From contig CM070617.1 in assembly GCA_036346255.1 (NCBI GenBank), positions 9,093,501-9,157,500 of the forward strand: a DNA stretch of 64,000 bases. Reading direction: 5' to 3'. Shown here in pieces: positions 24,181 through 36,791 of this stretch (positions are counted from its first letter, which is position 1; every line of letters starts with the position of its first letter). This stretch comes from Ampelocalamus luodianensis. Lineage: Eukaryota > Streptophyta > Magnoliopsida > Poales > Poaceae. The notes beneath the pieces are model-generated. The model was not told the DNA's origin. It did not search any database and worked only from the letters and a program-made list of their open reading frames with translations. The translations under genes and the position numbers were made by a program.

Positions 24181-24323
24181 GTCGATGAAGATCAGTTGAT
24201 AGAGAAAAAAAACAACAATTGCATTATATTCGTGTTGCTAAAGTGGAACTGAGATGGTGACACCCTTTGTTTCGAAAAATTATATTCGGGTTGTCTAGCA
24301 AGCCGGAAAATCCAAGTCTAGTA

Positions 24324-24541
24324 TGTTGCACATGTATGGCAAGATTATAAGAGATAGAATAGAATCAATTAGGACGGTTTGTATCCAATATGGTTTCTTT
24401 CATATCTCTAGTAGAATGAGTTGATCTCCAAGTCATCATGTACTCTCTCTATATATATATACCTCCGAGGTTCAAGCAATACAATCTCAAATATTATGGC
24501 TATTCAATCTCTTATAATCTTATCATACATGTACTCTAACA
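24324..24541. mobile_element. Inverted-repeat element of unknown family (218 bp)
   Basis: The left end TGTTGCACATGTATGG... and the inverted right end TGTTAGAGTACATGTATG... share the block AAGATTATAAGAGAT within a roughly 40-bp inverted repeat. TG...CA termini are LTR-like but inverted. I could not find a target-site duplication. Confidence 0.5.
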
Positions 24542-24543
24542 CA

Positions 24544-25867
24544 GTTCAAAATAACGTGTCTAGACCTTTTGAAATAAGCGAAATTGTGGTAGATAGTCCA
24601 AGCCTACTTCAACATAACGTGTCTCTGACCCATCGTTCGTCGACGGCGAGTATGGGTGGCCGCCCAAGTTCCCAACCAGCTCCCCTACAAGCTGCGCCAC
24701 TGCTAACAAGAAATTGGGAAGGGGAAATAATACAAGTGGGTAAATAAAAAGGTGGTGAATCGAAACAAAACGATCACAAGGTTTCTTTGGACACATAGTA
24801 ATTGAGGGATGCATATATGCAATATGTGCCTCAGCCTAGGAAGGTGTGGATGTACACCACCACCACTCAGATTCTAGTCCTCTTTTAGGCGAATTTGGAT
24901 GCCTATTTGGCTGTGTACATTCTTAATTGGTGTAGAGAGACTGGGAGTGTACTCTATTTCTAAAAATTAATAAAAAAGCGCTTCCGCCCGGTGCACCTTC
25001 CTCAAAACTCCAAAGTTAATGGAAGCTCAGGAAAAACCCTATTCGATGTACCTCTCATGCAATTTGGGTTGCGGTTAGCGCTGGTAGTGTGGTACGTGCA
25101 CACCGAGTGCACACGGTGCGTACTAATAAAGTGTGACTAATCAACCGCGCGACGTTCGATTATGATTAATCATCATCGGTTAGTTAATCATGCGATAATA
25201 CGGCCGTCTTAATTACCCTTATCCCTAGCTTGTATGTGAACCGCAAAGCACACGGCTTTACGTACGAGATCAAAAAGGGTGGGGGGAGAACATACTAACT
25301 ACTCGTTTGACGCGAAAGATCGAGAAAATCACAGTATCAGGCAGCTCGACTCTACATTACATCCCGCGGTCTTGGAAAAGCAGGCAGTACTGTCGTCCGT
25401 TCGTCTCGTCGCGCCAGGAAAACATTTCTAGCTGTCCCACGCGCGAGCTGTCGTAGACTTGTAGTCATGATGATTAACTGGGTCCTACTAGCTAGCTAGA
25501 ATAATCTGACCACTATTTTTCCTTTTAGATTAGCAGGGCCATCTTTAATTTGTTTCCTTTGAGATTAGGTAAATCGAGACTTTGCGCTTCTAAGGTCGTC
25601 ATATCTAATGCAATTGAATGAACGGGTCCTTAGCAAAAGAAAACCTAGATAAGTTGCTAATCACTGCTCGAGGAGCACCCATGCTTAACAAGTGCTTTTG
25701 TACGTAACTCCCTCCAATTAATTAATGGAGAGGAAATAATTGGAGCACCTACAGAAAGATGCCTGTATTAATTAGAGGACGTACATGGCTTTTAATATAT
25801 AGGTGATTGATGATGTGATATATTCGCACTTTATACACTTATGTAAGAGTGCATTTGGGCTAGAGGT
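24544..25867. other. Intergenic, no gene recognised
   Basis: No coding sequence found. A stretch at about 24655-24710 has weak tRNA-like boxes on the minus strand but is not convincing. Confidence 0.35.
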
Positions 25868-25875
25868 TAATTAGA

Positions 25876-26196
25876 GAGAAATTTTACGGTGCAATCTACC
25901 GGTAGTGTATAGTGGCAGTACAAATTAAATCTGACCATTGATTTGTTAATGGTATAATATAGACTTTTATTTGTATTTATATTTTTTTGTGAGAGTATTA
26001 TGGACTTTTTCAACTAGGGTTGAAAATATTACTCTTGTGGTATGTGATCCCCACATGGGCAAATCAAATTCTACCATCCTGAGATTTTACTACTCATACT
26101 ATCAGGTGTAGTATCACTAAATCATAATTGATCTAAACTATTGGATCAAAGAGAATGAACAACTTTTATTAAATTAAGTGTACCGTAAAATAGCTC
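25876..26196. mobile_element. MITE (321 bp) with 8-bp duplication, hAT-like
   Basis: Inverted ends GAGAAATTTTACGGTGCA and (right end read inverted) GAGCTATTTTACGGTACA, flanked by TAATTAGA at 25868-25875 and 26197-26204. The size of the duplication suggests hAT. The AT-rich interior has no ORF. Confidence 0.78.
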
Positions 26197-26204
26197 TAAT
26201 TAGA

Positions 26205-29200
26205 AGCAGCTGCATAGGGTAAGTAGGATTCCAGCAGTTGAGGTTGCAACCGTGTATCCCATCGGCGATCTTGATAAAGAAAACCTTAGTCGACTGAATT
26301 TTTCTTAAGTTTAGGTTAATTGTTGTGATTATTGGATTAGCGTAGATATTGATGTGCTATATTATTGAATTTTAATTTAATAGATGGATTGATCTTCTTT
26401 TTTTTAGAATACCTAAGAGGAACTAGATATTTTTTATTTTAAGAAGGTTTTTTTTTACCGGGATTTCCTCCTCCGATAGACTGGGTGGGTGAGATACCAG
26501 TGTCGCGCCATGCGCTCGACCCTGTCGATCGGCTGGGCGGTCCACGCCACCCCTAGCCCCAGCGCGCTTCTCAGGATGGATGGATTGATCTGATGGGGTG
26601 TAAAGAGAGAAGCATCTAGGAAAGCAGCTGAAAGATAGACACGATCTTAATGCAAATCCTGCCTGAAGCCTCGGAGACGACACCTTAGTGCGCCGGGAAT
26701 TAACTCGCCTTTTGAATGATTGGACACGTCGCTTGGCGACCGTCCGGCCCGTGGACGTTGAAGAATACTAAAGGTACGTATAATGCTTTCATATATTAAA
26801 AAATATAGTTATATAGTTTCTTTAGTTCTGATGATATAAGTCGATTACAAGATTGTAAATAGCATATTTCTTTTTCTTTATTTTTTTTATCTATATTAGT
26901 TTAAATTTTATATAGTAGACTATAAACAACAACTGATGTAAGTCGGTATAAACAACTGATGTAAGCCGGTAGATAACTTAAGATGGAGATGCGCGTTTGC
27001 TTGAGGTGGCATCTCTGTCCAATGATTTGAGACGCGCCAATTAAGGAGATGGCTACAGCGCGGTCCTGTAAGCAGTAAGCTCCTTGATTTGAATAGTACG
27101 GCCGGAGTGCTAGAGAACAATACACATAACTGTAGCTTGGTACGCATGCGCGCAGCCAGTTTTCCTCGTGGAACTGGAAGCCCTTTTTTCCTATGAAACT
27201 TCCCCGAGATATTTCACAATCATGCGTGCTGATATTTTATGCATATAGTACGTGGAGTGGTCATTGGATGCCTTAAGAAAGGTGTCAGTGTGATTTGGAA
27301 GGGAGAGAGAGAGAGAGAAAATTAGTGCTACTAATCTACTATACCATGCATGCAATTGTACCAGTAAATGGTACTAGCGCCCAATAATGAACAAACTGTC
27401 CTGCCCACTCCTATATCATAGTTCAGGCTATACCAATGTAGCTCACTGTCCCTAAAAAGCTTCAGCTCTGCTGCTGATATGCAGTGCATTCGTCTGCTGC
27501 CAAAAACCCAGCAAAAACAAGGGTACTTAGATGAGTCAATAGTGCCCCTGTTTGGTACTAGTGGCAAGGGAACAGCGAAGCGAGGAGTAAACAAATGCGT
27601 GCGTGTCTGCTGAGCTGGGCTGGGCTCGCTGCCTCTCCGCAGCAAATCAGATGCTGGGGATACGTCCCCGCTTTCCACGACACGCACAGGGGGGGCCGCG
27701 AAAGGAGCAGCAGCAGTAAAACAGAATTGCAAAAAAGAAAGAAAAAGGAAGCAGAGCAGCACGTCGCCTTCCTAAACCTAAACATGCTGCTCAAAGCTAA
27801 TAATAAAGTTAATTAGGAGTAGCAGTACTACTCCACGAATGTCGCATGTCAGCATGTGCCTGCTGCAATCGCATGCACAGCAGGTTAAGGAAGAAAAAAA
27901 AAAGGTACGATCGGGGCTAGGGTCCCGTGCGTCCCACGTGTCAGCGAACCGTGGCCGCGAGCGGTCTCCCTGCTCTGCATGACTGCTTTTCCCGAGGCGC
28001 GCGCGCACCACATGCTGAGGTGATCTTTGCCGTACACGTGGGCCTCTGGTTTACACCGTATCTAAAGGCACGATGGTTCAGATAACTACTGTACCTCTGT
28101 ATCATCTAAAAATAGCGTTAAAGATAATTTCTATAATAGAATTTTTTTTTACATATCTCTAAAGTTAGTTTCTTTATGTACAATGTGTCATATTTCTCGT
28201 ATTACAATCGAATACTGTATGAGAGACGACTCAATCATCTATACTTTTTCTCTCTTATCTATACATCTCGTGTGCTATATGACAAAGTTTACCGACAAAC
28301 TATTATATAGGTCCTAATCTAATACTACTGGTACCTGCTTGTTTTATCGTTAAGTTTGGTGAGTTGATTAATTAGCCTAGCCCGTAGGGATCCGTAACCC
28401 GTGCATACGGGAGGGGAGTCCCTAGGCCTTTTTCCATGGTAGGGTTACAGTAGGCTGTTGTTTACGCTGCTGCCTCCGCGCAAGATCCAGCGAGGCTAGC
28501 TGGCAGCTAACAGCTGCTGCTGCATACGATTTCTGCAAAACGGTCAGTTTTTTTTATTTGGAAAGCGAGGCCCGTTTTGTAGTTCCTGAGCTAGGTAGAA
28601 CGAGGCACGCGGGTCCCGTGTTACATAGCCATGTACAACATCTTGTTTTTAGAGTTATTTTTAAAGGCTCTAATTAATCTACATATAACTTTAGAGATAA
28701 TATCTTCAACAATTTATCTATAAAATTATTATTTTCAGCACAACTTCTCTCACTACTCACTCATCATTTGTGTTGGTTTGTGTGCTCAATCTATCTCTTA
28801 TATAAGAGATGACACATTCTCTCTCTTCACATCTTCTCTCCTTCAACAAGACTTTTGAGTAACATAATATGTAAGAGACATCTGAGGTGACCTCTGTTGA
28901 ACATGTCCTTGCAGCGACAGTAATCCGATTCTATTGCTATAGTACTTTGTAGCAGTGCCTTAGTGAAATGCTGTTCGATTTTAATGCTTGAAAATACTAC
29001 AGTGATTTTACTGTTGGTAATGTAGCCTCTAACATAGATACTGTATGCTATTGATATGAGTCGCCCCGACGATTAGGATGAAACCTAATGCACCTCTACC
29101 GTAGCTAGTGCCAGTGAATGCTAGAAGGAGCCGTGCCAGTGCATGCTCATGTCCATCTCACCATTTGCATTACCTAGATCTCTCTTCTTGGGGTCCTAAA

Positions 29201-29641
29201 TTTTGTTTCTGTCCTGAAAAAAAAAAGGTTTCTTGATAGAGCCATGGAAGAAGGTAGTATTGTGGAGTCCCATGTGATGAGCTGGCGTTTTGGGTTTCAG
29301 TTTCTGGATTGCAGCCAATCTGGGCCGAATCTGTCTAGGGAAAGGGCGCCAAACAGGAGTTCTGGTCACAGCGTCTCAAAATGGGCTGAAGTTGAGTTAG
29401 GCTTGTAATATGGTTGGCCTCCACTCAGAGGTTAAAGCTTTCCATGGTCATGTTTAATTCCACTCTATTGTTTTATAAAAAGGAAAACACACTATTTTTG
29501 AAGAATGTATTCATTCTAATTTTCCTTGGAAATATTCGCAACATTTCTACGTTATCAACAACGACGATGGCATCATAAACTAAGTTTGCAGAACCCAGGA
29601 CAGAACAAGGCAAAAACGTGACGCAACATCACATATTCACG
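26205..29641. other. Intergenic, no gene recognised
   Basis: Several short ORFs, including one of 143 codons at 27331-27762 on the minus strand, show no recognisable domain. A (GA)n microsatellite lies at 27303-27318. AT-rich segments at 28080-28330 and 28620-28920 look like degraded MITEs, but I could not define ends. Confidence 0.35.
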
Positions 29642-30544
29642 TATGGGCTGTTCGGTTGCCTGGCCGCCGGATGTTGATTGGTTGTTTGCATCCGTGCGCA
29701 GGCCTGGCCCGTGGGTTGCAGCAGGAGCAGCGGAGCTAGGCTCCCGCTAGGCTCCGGAGAAACAAAAATTTGATTGGTTCTTGCGAGCCAGGCCCGCTCG
29801 GGCGTACATAGGACACTAGGGTCACTAACCTGTATGCAAATACCCACTCACCTCTTCCCTGTACACCTTTGCTCCTCTCCTACGCTTCCATCCACGCATG
29901 GCTGATGGCGTGGTGCCGTGGTCCTCGTTGAGATCCATCCACGCATGGTCGGCGGCGGGATCACCGTCGCGATCCCAAAGCCATCAGAGCTTGGAACTAT
30001 TGCTGCCTTGCCGTCCAAGTCCTGGAGCCATTCGAGCTCAGAACTGCGGCCACACCAAGAACTTTTGATTTTTTTTTTAAAGGAAGAGCTTCTGATATGG
30101 AAGCCTAATGAAGTGTTTTAGCAACCCATCAATTCTACTGCCAACCTGCATAGCTTCCACGATGCCGCCCTCACAATTGTGGATTGTGTCATGATTAGAA
30201 GATGAATTGAATTTTGCTTTATGCTATTTTCTTCGATTCTTTCACCAATTTAGAGTGCTGAGGATATGAGGATGGAGAATCTGAGTTTGCACTCTGTCAA
30301 TATCATGTTTTTTTTGTTCTTCAGTTTGTTGTTGGAGAATCATAGTTTAATTTCCATCTTATTCTTTGATTTCACTAGTATCAGCAGTGTGATGTTGGTA
30401 ATCTTACCATGCGTAGTGCAAGGTCATCTTACCAACTTAATAAGGCAACCAAACAACTTCCCTGCTTCCATCACCAGAGCTAGGTTAAGTGGCTCACAAA
30501 TACGGGCCAAGCCACGGTCGTTCGGGCAACCAAACACGCCCATA
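29642..30544. mobile_element. Inverted-repeat-bounded element (about 0.9 kb)
   Basis: The left end TATGGGCTGTTCGGTTGCC and the inverted right end TATGGGCGTGTTTGGTTGCC match over about 20 bp. The GGGC(T)GTTTGGTTGC-like start is common in grass MITEs. No flanking duplication is visible and the interior has no transposase. Confidence 0.5.
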
Positions 30545-30746
30545 AGAGTTACGAATTGTGCGTAACTGTATGCTGCTGAGTAGAATTATGGAATGGCATG
30601 AGACACGACCATTTCTTATGCGATACACGCAACATAAGCCACGTCTTCAAAAGAAGTCGCACACATATTGACATACACAACATTGGCATAAGGTGTCCCA
30701 ATTATCACGACAATACATCACTGATCAAATCATGCAGAGACAACCT

Positions 30747-32026
30747 TCAAATTTGAAAGGCTTTCAATGGGTCCTTGGGGTCAATTTCATGGAAGAGGAA
30801 GATCCGACGGGAGACTCTCCTGGCTGAAACCAATGCTTTCCAGTGTCTTCAGCACCTCCTCGAACAAAATTTTGTTTCCGAGCGGGGCGAAATGTAATCC
30901 GTCACTGCATGATGTGAAAAGGTTATGTAGTTCTTGCGTTCAGAAAATACACTGTACGACTACTGTTTCACAACTAGATTGCAGTCTTCAAAAAATAACT
31001 AGATCAATGTAGAATAGCAGACATGCATTAGAAAACACCAGGGCATAAAGAATTGAAGACTGAAGAGTGAAGGAAACAAAACCGCGCTAACGTACTGGCC
31101 CATTGGCAATCCATTATCAAATTACCAGGGCATGCAGAACTTAAGAAGAAAACCGAGTGAGTTAGATTTAAAAGTTTATTCTCTCTTCAATTCTTTTTCT
31201 GGTCTATTGGTCTTTGGCAGCAGAGCATTCAAACATATACAGACGCCCTTTGTTCCCGTCCCTATAGTAAATGAGAACATTGCTACTACATAATTTTGTT
31301 TTCGGGGGAGGGGAAATCTTCTCACATGGGATGCTGATTATCAACTCATTCTTAGCTTGGGTTGTCAGTTTTGTTTCATTATCAACATAACCAATAACAA
31401 CATCACACTTCGAAAACACTGTAGGTTGGCTCCATCGAATACTGAAAAAATGTGATTCTTCCATATCAATGTACATAATGTCACCAGATTTTACTAATAG
31501 CTTTTGTTTTGAAAGCTTGAGCTTATAGTGTTTGAACTTTAGTGTAAGCGCAATAGTTTGTCATAAAAGAAAAGATATATGTTCAGCTCATAAATCTATA
31601 TCCAGCATTTTCTTGGGTCTCAGGTCCGCATGACCAAAATTTAACTAGATCCTCACTTGATTTCAATATTTGAAAGTTAGTATCCTCCGATAACAATGTG
31701 ACGTAATTTCTGAGTAACAATCTGCCCAGGAATTTACACTTGTTGAAAAACTGTTACATTCAACAAAACCATTTTATCTGATCAGACTGTTTGCACAACC
31801 TGCAAAATAGGCAGCTGGTAGCGCAACTTATTAAGCCTCTCCAGATTCAACGTAAGGTATAGGATCAATTGAAATAGATTCACACCTTAATGCAGATGTT
31901 TGCCAATCAGGAAAATGCTGCATCTTTGTCCAGATGTCTATCACCGGATGATTCCATTCTTTAGCAACAGCTATGCATGCTTGCACATAAGTGCCAGCAG
32001 ATTCATTGGTTCTTTTTGGTTGTCTT
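30747..32026 (-). pseudogene. GDSL esterase pseudogene, 3' exons
   Basis: Terminal exon 30747-30904 (acceptor ATGCAG at 30905-30910 read inverted) and the larger part of the preceding exon, 31886-32026 (donor GTGTG at 31881-31885). They are separated by an intron of about 980 bp with no other gene. The DLPL segment is followed by the shifted HEIDPKDPLKAF tail in another frame, consistent with loss of 2 bp. Confidence 0.85.
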
Positions 32027-35000
32027 TGTCGGACCCGGATATCGTAATCCAGAATCCTCTGTGAAACACTGTGCTATTCTCTGGATCAGTAGCTAGCACT
32101 CAGAGAATACATCACTAAATCAAATCATACATGGCGTAAGACCAAACTATTCATTAATTAACACATTAGAGTTTACATAGACCGCGTCGGATCAGGTTTT
32201 ACAATAAGGGCCGAACAGGCCAAAAGATTACATTACAAAAGACAGCGATAACAACAGCGGAAGCAAAAGGGTGAGAGCATATCTCTCCACAGGCAAGCGA
32301 CTGGAGAAACTCGTATGCGTCCGATATTACCCAAAGACTCAGATAATATAGGATGCACGCAAATACCGATGGAGTCAGTTGGACTGGGACGAGACTAGAA
32401 CAGCTAAAGACTACACTACGCTTTATCGTCTCCTAGGCCTCCAACTTCTAGATCCTCGTAGTACGTGTAGTCACCTTCATCCACATTATCTGAAGGGTTT
32501 GGGGGGGAGCGAGAATGAACACAACTACCGTGCTCGCGAGCTAACACACAATACAAAAATATACATGCAAGGCTTAACAAGGATGACTCAGGTTCTTTTA
32601 TTTGCTAAAACAATGTTTCAATTATCATAATTATAAATTCCTATCACTTAGCATTTTAACAAATTATATCTTGTTAAAGAGAGCAATTGTGCAATATTTG
32701 TATCAGCAGAGGTTCCCTCCATCGGAAACTCTACCTGATGCTTATTTGACTGAGGCTTATCCCCTCTATTATCATCACTGAGTTTGAAAACCCAGGAAAA
32801 ATCCAATCTCAGGGCTAGGTGAGTCCACCACATTTCTCATACCGCCCACAAAAGTTTTTGAAATAGAACTAACTCAAGTTAAGTTTCTATGTCCGCCTTT
32901 GACCGTAGGCACGGCTGTTGAAACAGTTTATTACTCTGCAGAGGTTGTACACTTTACTCACAAGAGATAATCGTCCTGATATGTACACACGTTTTGGTAG
33001 ACATGTGAATCAAGGGGAGATCATCACAAGGCCTTTACAATGCATCTCTCAGTATTAGTTACACTTCGTTAAGGTTTCGTTCACGAAAGGTTACACTCTT
33101 TTACCCTTACTCAGACCCTCTCTTGCGCCATCCAACGACTTACGTCGCGCACCCCGACACCCTTCGCCACAAAGGCTTACAGCGTCGCAGATCATCTATC
33201 TGATGCAATTCGTACTGATGGATACAAATTATTTAGCCAGGTTGTACTTTACAGACTTGTGGTTACACTTGTTTTACGCGAGAGGTCATGACAAGATTAA
33301 GTCCTTAGATTTATCTGGGCGGTTTATTCCACATACCAACCACAAAACAACAGTCATTGGGCTACATTAGCACCCACTGTCGTACCATCCATCATACCAT
33401 CCGCCCAGACAGGGTAATAGCAATGTAAGGTTTTTAAGAAGTATAAACCAAATAATCACAACCATTTCAGTCATTTGCCCCAATGACTGCCCAAAACCAC
33501 ATTTATGTTTAAAAGAGATGATGAATAGGATATTTTAATGTCCCGGTACTTAAACAAGACTAGCATGTCGCTTAAGTACAACCTATAGCTAGTATTTACC
33601 ATATAATTACTAGGGTGACAAGGATTCACATATTCAATTTTCAAAGGATGGTATAATAATTATTTAATTATTAAGTTGGTACTTAACTACCCTAAGTTTT
33701 AACATACATTTGATTAAAGAATTAAAGCATGCAATTTGCTATTTTTAAAAGAATATAATTTGCATAAAATATAGGCTCAATATGATAAAAGTATTGACTC
33801 ATCTGGGTTAAAGGTAAGAAAATCTTGGTAGTCTTGTGCTTGATCAAAGTGGAGGTCTCCCGCTTCTTCGAATCCTAATCGGACGAACGTACCGGAAAAA
33901 GGCACAAACAAGCAAATAGAATAAATAAATACAGAAGTAATAACAAATGAATTCTGAATTAAACAAGACCTATGCTATTAGCAACATCTTTAATTTACAA
34001 AATTTTAAAAACAAGTTTTATAATTTTTGGAATTACGACGAGGGAGAACGGAACTTCTGAAGTTTAAATTGGAATTAGAACAAGAAATAAAAGAGGGAGA
34101 GAGAAAGGCTGCCCCTGACATGTGGGGTCTTTAGCACAGTATCATGGTTTACAGCACAGCGCGTGGACCAAGCCCATGGGTACTGTGCCATGGTCCACAG
34201 CTATGTGCCTCGAGCTCACCTGAAAGGGAGAAGAGGAGAGAGAGAAGGCCATGGGCCTTTGACAAGTGGGCCCCAAGCAAATCAACCCATCCCCATTGTT
34301 TTCCTCCGGCCACAGAGAAATGGGAGCAGAGAGGGGGCTCGAGCGGTAGAGAGCGGTGGCGGCGCCGGCGAGGTGGGCGGCAGGGTGGCCGGCGAGCGAG
34401 CGGAATGGGACCCCATGGGGTTGGGATCCCCATGAGTGGCAGCGGTGGCTCCGGGGAGGGGCGGGCACGACAGCGCGCGAGGCAAGAAGGCGGCGGCGGG
34501 GCGCAAGGGTGTGGAGGTGCGGGCAAGCCGACGGCGTTGGGAAGGAGATGATGTGCACCAGCTGCGCCCGGGGTGTGAGGAAGCCAGTGGTAGGGTCGGA
34601 GCGGCTCGGGGGCGGCCGAGTTGGCAGGGCGCGGCGACGAGGGCGATGAAGAAGGGAGCTCCGGTGGCGGCTTGTCTCGGTGGCGGGGAAGGCGAGGGGA
34701 GGTGGGGGATGGCATCCTCGCGTCGCAGGGCTCATGGTGACATGGTCGCCCAGGGCGGAGGCTCACCGGAGCAGGGATGCGGCGATGGGGCGGCGCGGCC
34801 GAAAATGGGGCATGTCGGTGCTTCGGTTTTTTTCTGGGAGCGAGGGGGGGGGACTTACCAAGAGAGGAGGGGAGTGAGAGCAGTTAGGAAGGGAGGCAGG
34901 GGGAGGGTCTTGGGTCCCTTCTTATGGCCGAAAAGGGGAGAAGAAGGTGAGGGAGACAGCCGTCGAGGCACTGCCGACCGAGCGAAGTGGGCAGCATGGG

Positions 35001-35361
35001 CAATGATGGGATGAGAGCAGGTGGTGGAGCGACGTCGAAATGACCGGCTGACGAGGGCGGTAGGACGACGACCAGGAGGCCAGGGCTAGTGGGAGTGGCT
35101 GGGCGACAAGACTTGCACCGGCGGACGCGCGGAATGGGCACGCCCAGAGCACGTACGGCGCGGACAAGACACGTCCTGGAGTGCGTCCTGAGCGCTGGAG
35201 TCCAAGGAAATGGGTTGAGGAAAGTAGGTTACGCCCAGGAGAGGATTCGAATTTTGAAAATTTTGATTTTGAGTTGAGGTATGAAGATGAACTTTTGAAT
35301 TGCAAACTGAACTTTACTTTAAATTTTGGAAATCTTACAAGGAACGAAAACGGGATGTTAA
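32027..35361 (-). mobile_element. Large solo LTR (3.3 kb, Gypsy-like) inserted in GDSL exon
   Basis: Plus-strand ends TGTCGGACCCGG and CGGGATGTTAA, the same end type as the 5-kb LTR at 13014-18000 with one terminal base missing. Perfect 5-bp duplication GTCTT at 32022-32026 and 35362-35366. Removing the element and one copy of the duplication restores an uninterrupted GDSL exon in frame, which proves the boundaries. The GC-rich part at 34140-35220 produces overlapping ORFs on both strands with no domain. Confidence 0.86.
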
Positions 35362-35393
35362 GTCTTAAAGGGTTATCATCTCCATAGATGTGT
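35362..35393 (-). pseudogene. GDSL esterase pseudogene, severed exon start
   Basis: The first 32 bp of the interrupted exon, encoding HIYGDDNPLR, preceded by an acceptor CGCAG (35394-35398 inverted). Its phase joins exactly to the CG left at the end of the 42036-42103 exon. Confidence 0.82.
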
Positions 35394-35640
35394 CTGCGTG
35401 GACAGACAAGGACAATCAGTGTGGTTTGCTTGCGTATCTGCTATACTAAAAGGTATAACTGCTTTAACTGGTATCTTGAAAAAAAAACTTTAAATCAGTC
35501 CAAGGGCCACCAAGCGGATAACTGGATATACCTAAAACCTAAAGATATGCACTCCCACAGTGTAGAATGCACATACTTATGCATGTAATATACAGACAAC
35601 ATTTAAAGAATTCTACACCATGGACTCATGGTAAAATATC

Positions 35641-36768
35641 TGTTAGACCATGTGGCTAGGTCTAGTATATTTTAGTGATGAATAATTGACAATATTGGGT
35701 ACTGATGTTATTTGAGGTGTGTTGCGTGTGTGGACTTATGTCGGTCAAGTTGGGAAGAACTTGTGCCAGGAAAATATGTTGTTTTGGTCTTTGCATGTGC
35801 AGGGTAACTCGGAGGCGATCGTGGTCTACGGCGATGACCGGGAGATGACTTGGTGCGAAGTCATGGTCCAGAGGGTCGAGGATGCTGGAGGAGACGGTCG
35901 GGCCGAGTTGGGGCGCATGGAGGTCAAAGCTGGATGATGTGTGGTGGAGCTACGATGTGTAGTTCGGAAGCTACGACACGTGGTAATTTTGGGGTGTCCA
36001 AAATTATTTATGTAATCTGGTGTAAAAACCCACGTATTGGGCCGTACATGGTTAATTAAGTGCTAATGCTAGAAGGCCCGTTAGGGGATTTAGGGTTTAG
36101 GATGTATAAGTGTCAGCAGCGGTACGTAATGAGGTGGGAGCACATAAGAAAAGGAGAGGAAGTGCTGGCGGCGGCGGGGGACGGGCGCATATTTTGGAGG
36201 CTACAGCAGAGAAAAGGTTTGGAGAGGAGAGGTGATTAGGCTTCTTGGCTGTTTGTGTCTTGAATAGCTTGAACTAGAAAATACTTTTGGGCATGTATCT
36301 TTGACCATGAGTTAAATGAGTAGTTGATACTTCTGTTGGTTCTTTTGTCCGCCGTGATTTTGTTGGTGCCGTGAGAGAAGCGATTGCGGTACGCACGTAT
36401 GCTCGCGGTGACTTGCCGTCGCATTTGTGCTAGCGGCGATTCTTTGTGTCTTGCGCGCGTGACAAGCTTTGATTTTCAGCAGAAGAAGAACGGCCAAAAG
36501 CGGCGTTAGTTTTTAATCGCTTTCTGATGCGTGTCCGTAGCTACGATGAAATGCCGGTTGTTACAGACACATTCTCTCTGATACAAATACAAGTTGCTAC
36601 AAGATACACACTATTGCTACAATATAGAATATTTTTCCTGTTACGCCTCTTTGTTTTGCTTTCTCATTGTTTTTGCGAGTTAGAAAAATCAAAAGAAAGT
36701 CGATCGATGGGAAAAGGTTTCTGCAATTACAATCATTCACCCCTCCGATTGTCATTAACGATCCTACA
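35641..36768 (+). repeat. 5' LTR of gag-only Copia element (1,128 bp)
   Basis: Direct partner of 40520-41641. The first 650-700 bp are nearly identical to the 3' LTR; the last part differs by many substitutions and small indels, in a zone of GCTACAGTA-like repeats. Confidence 0.9.
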
Positions 36769-36791
36769 AGTGGTATCAGAGCAAGGTAGCT

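Noticed and set aside
24655..24710. tRNA gene or SINE on the minus strand
   Set aside because: Box-A-like and box-B-like sequences are weak and no tail or duplication is seen.
27331..27762. 143-codon minus-strand ORF with hydrophobic N-terminus
   Set aside because: No known domain, no gene structure, low-complexity flanks; not supportable as a gene.
28620..28920. Possible MITE with CATGTWCAACA ends
   Set aside because: Only about 11 of 15 terminal bases match and no target duplication is visible.
34142..35305. Several long ORFs in both orientations
   Set aside because: They lie inside the 3.3-kb solo LTR and reflect its GC content; no domains.
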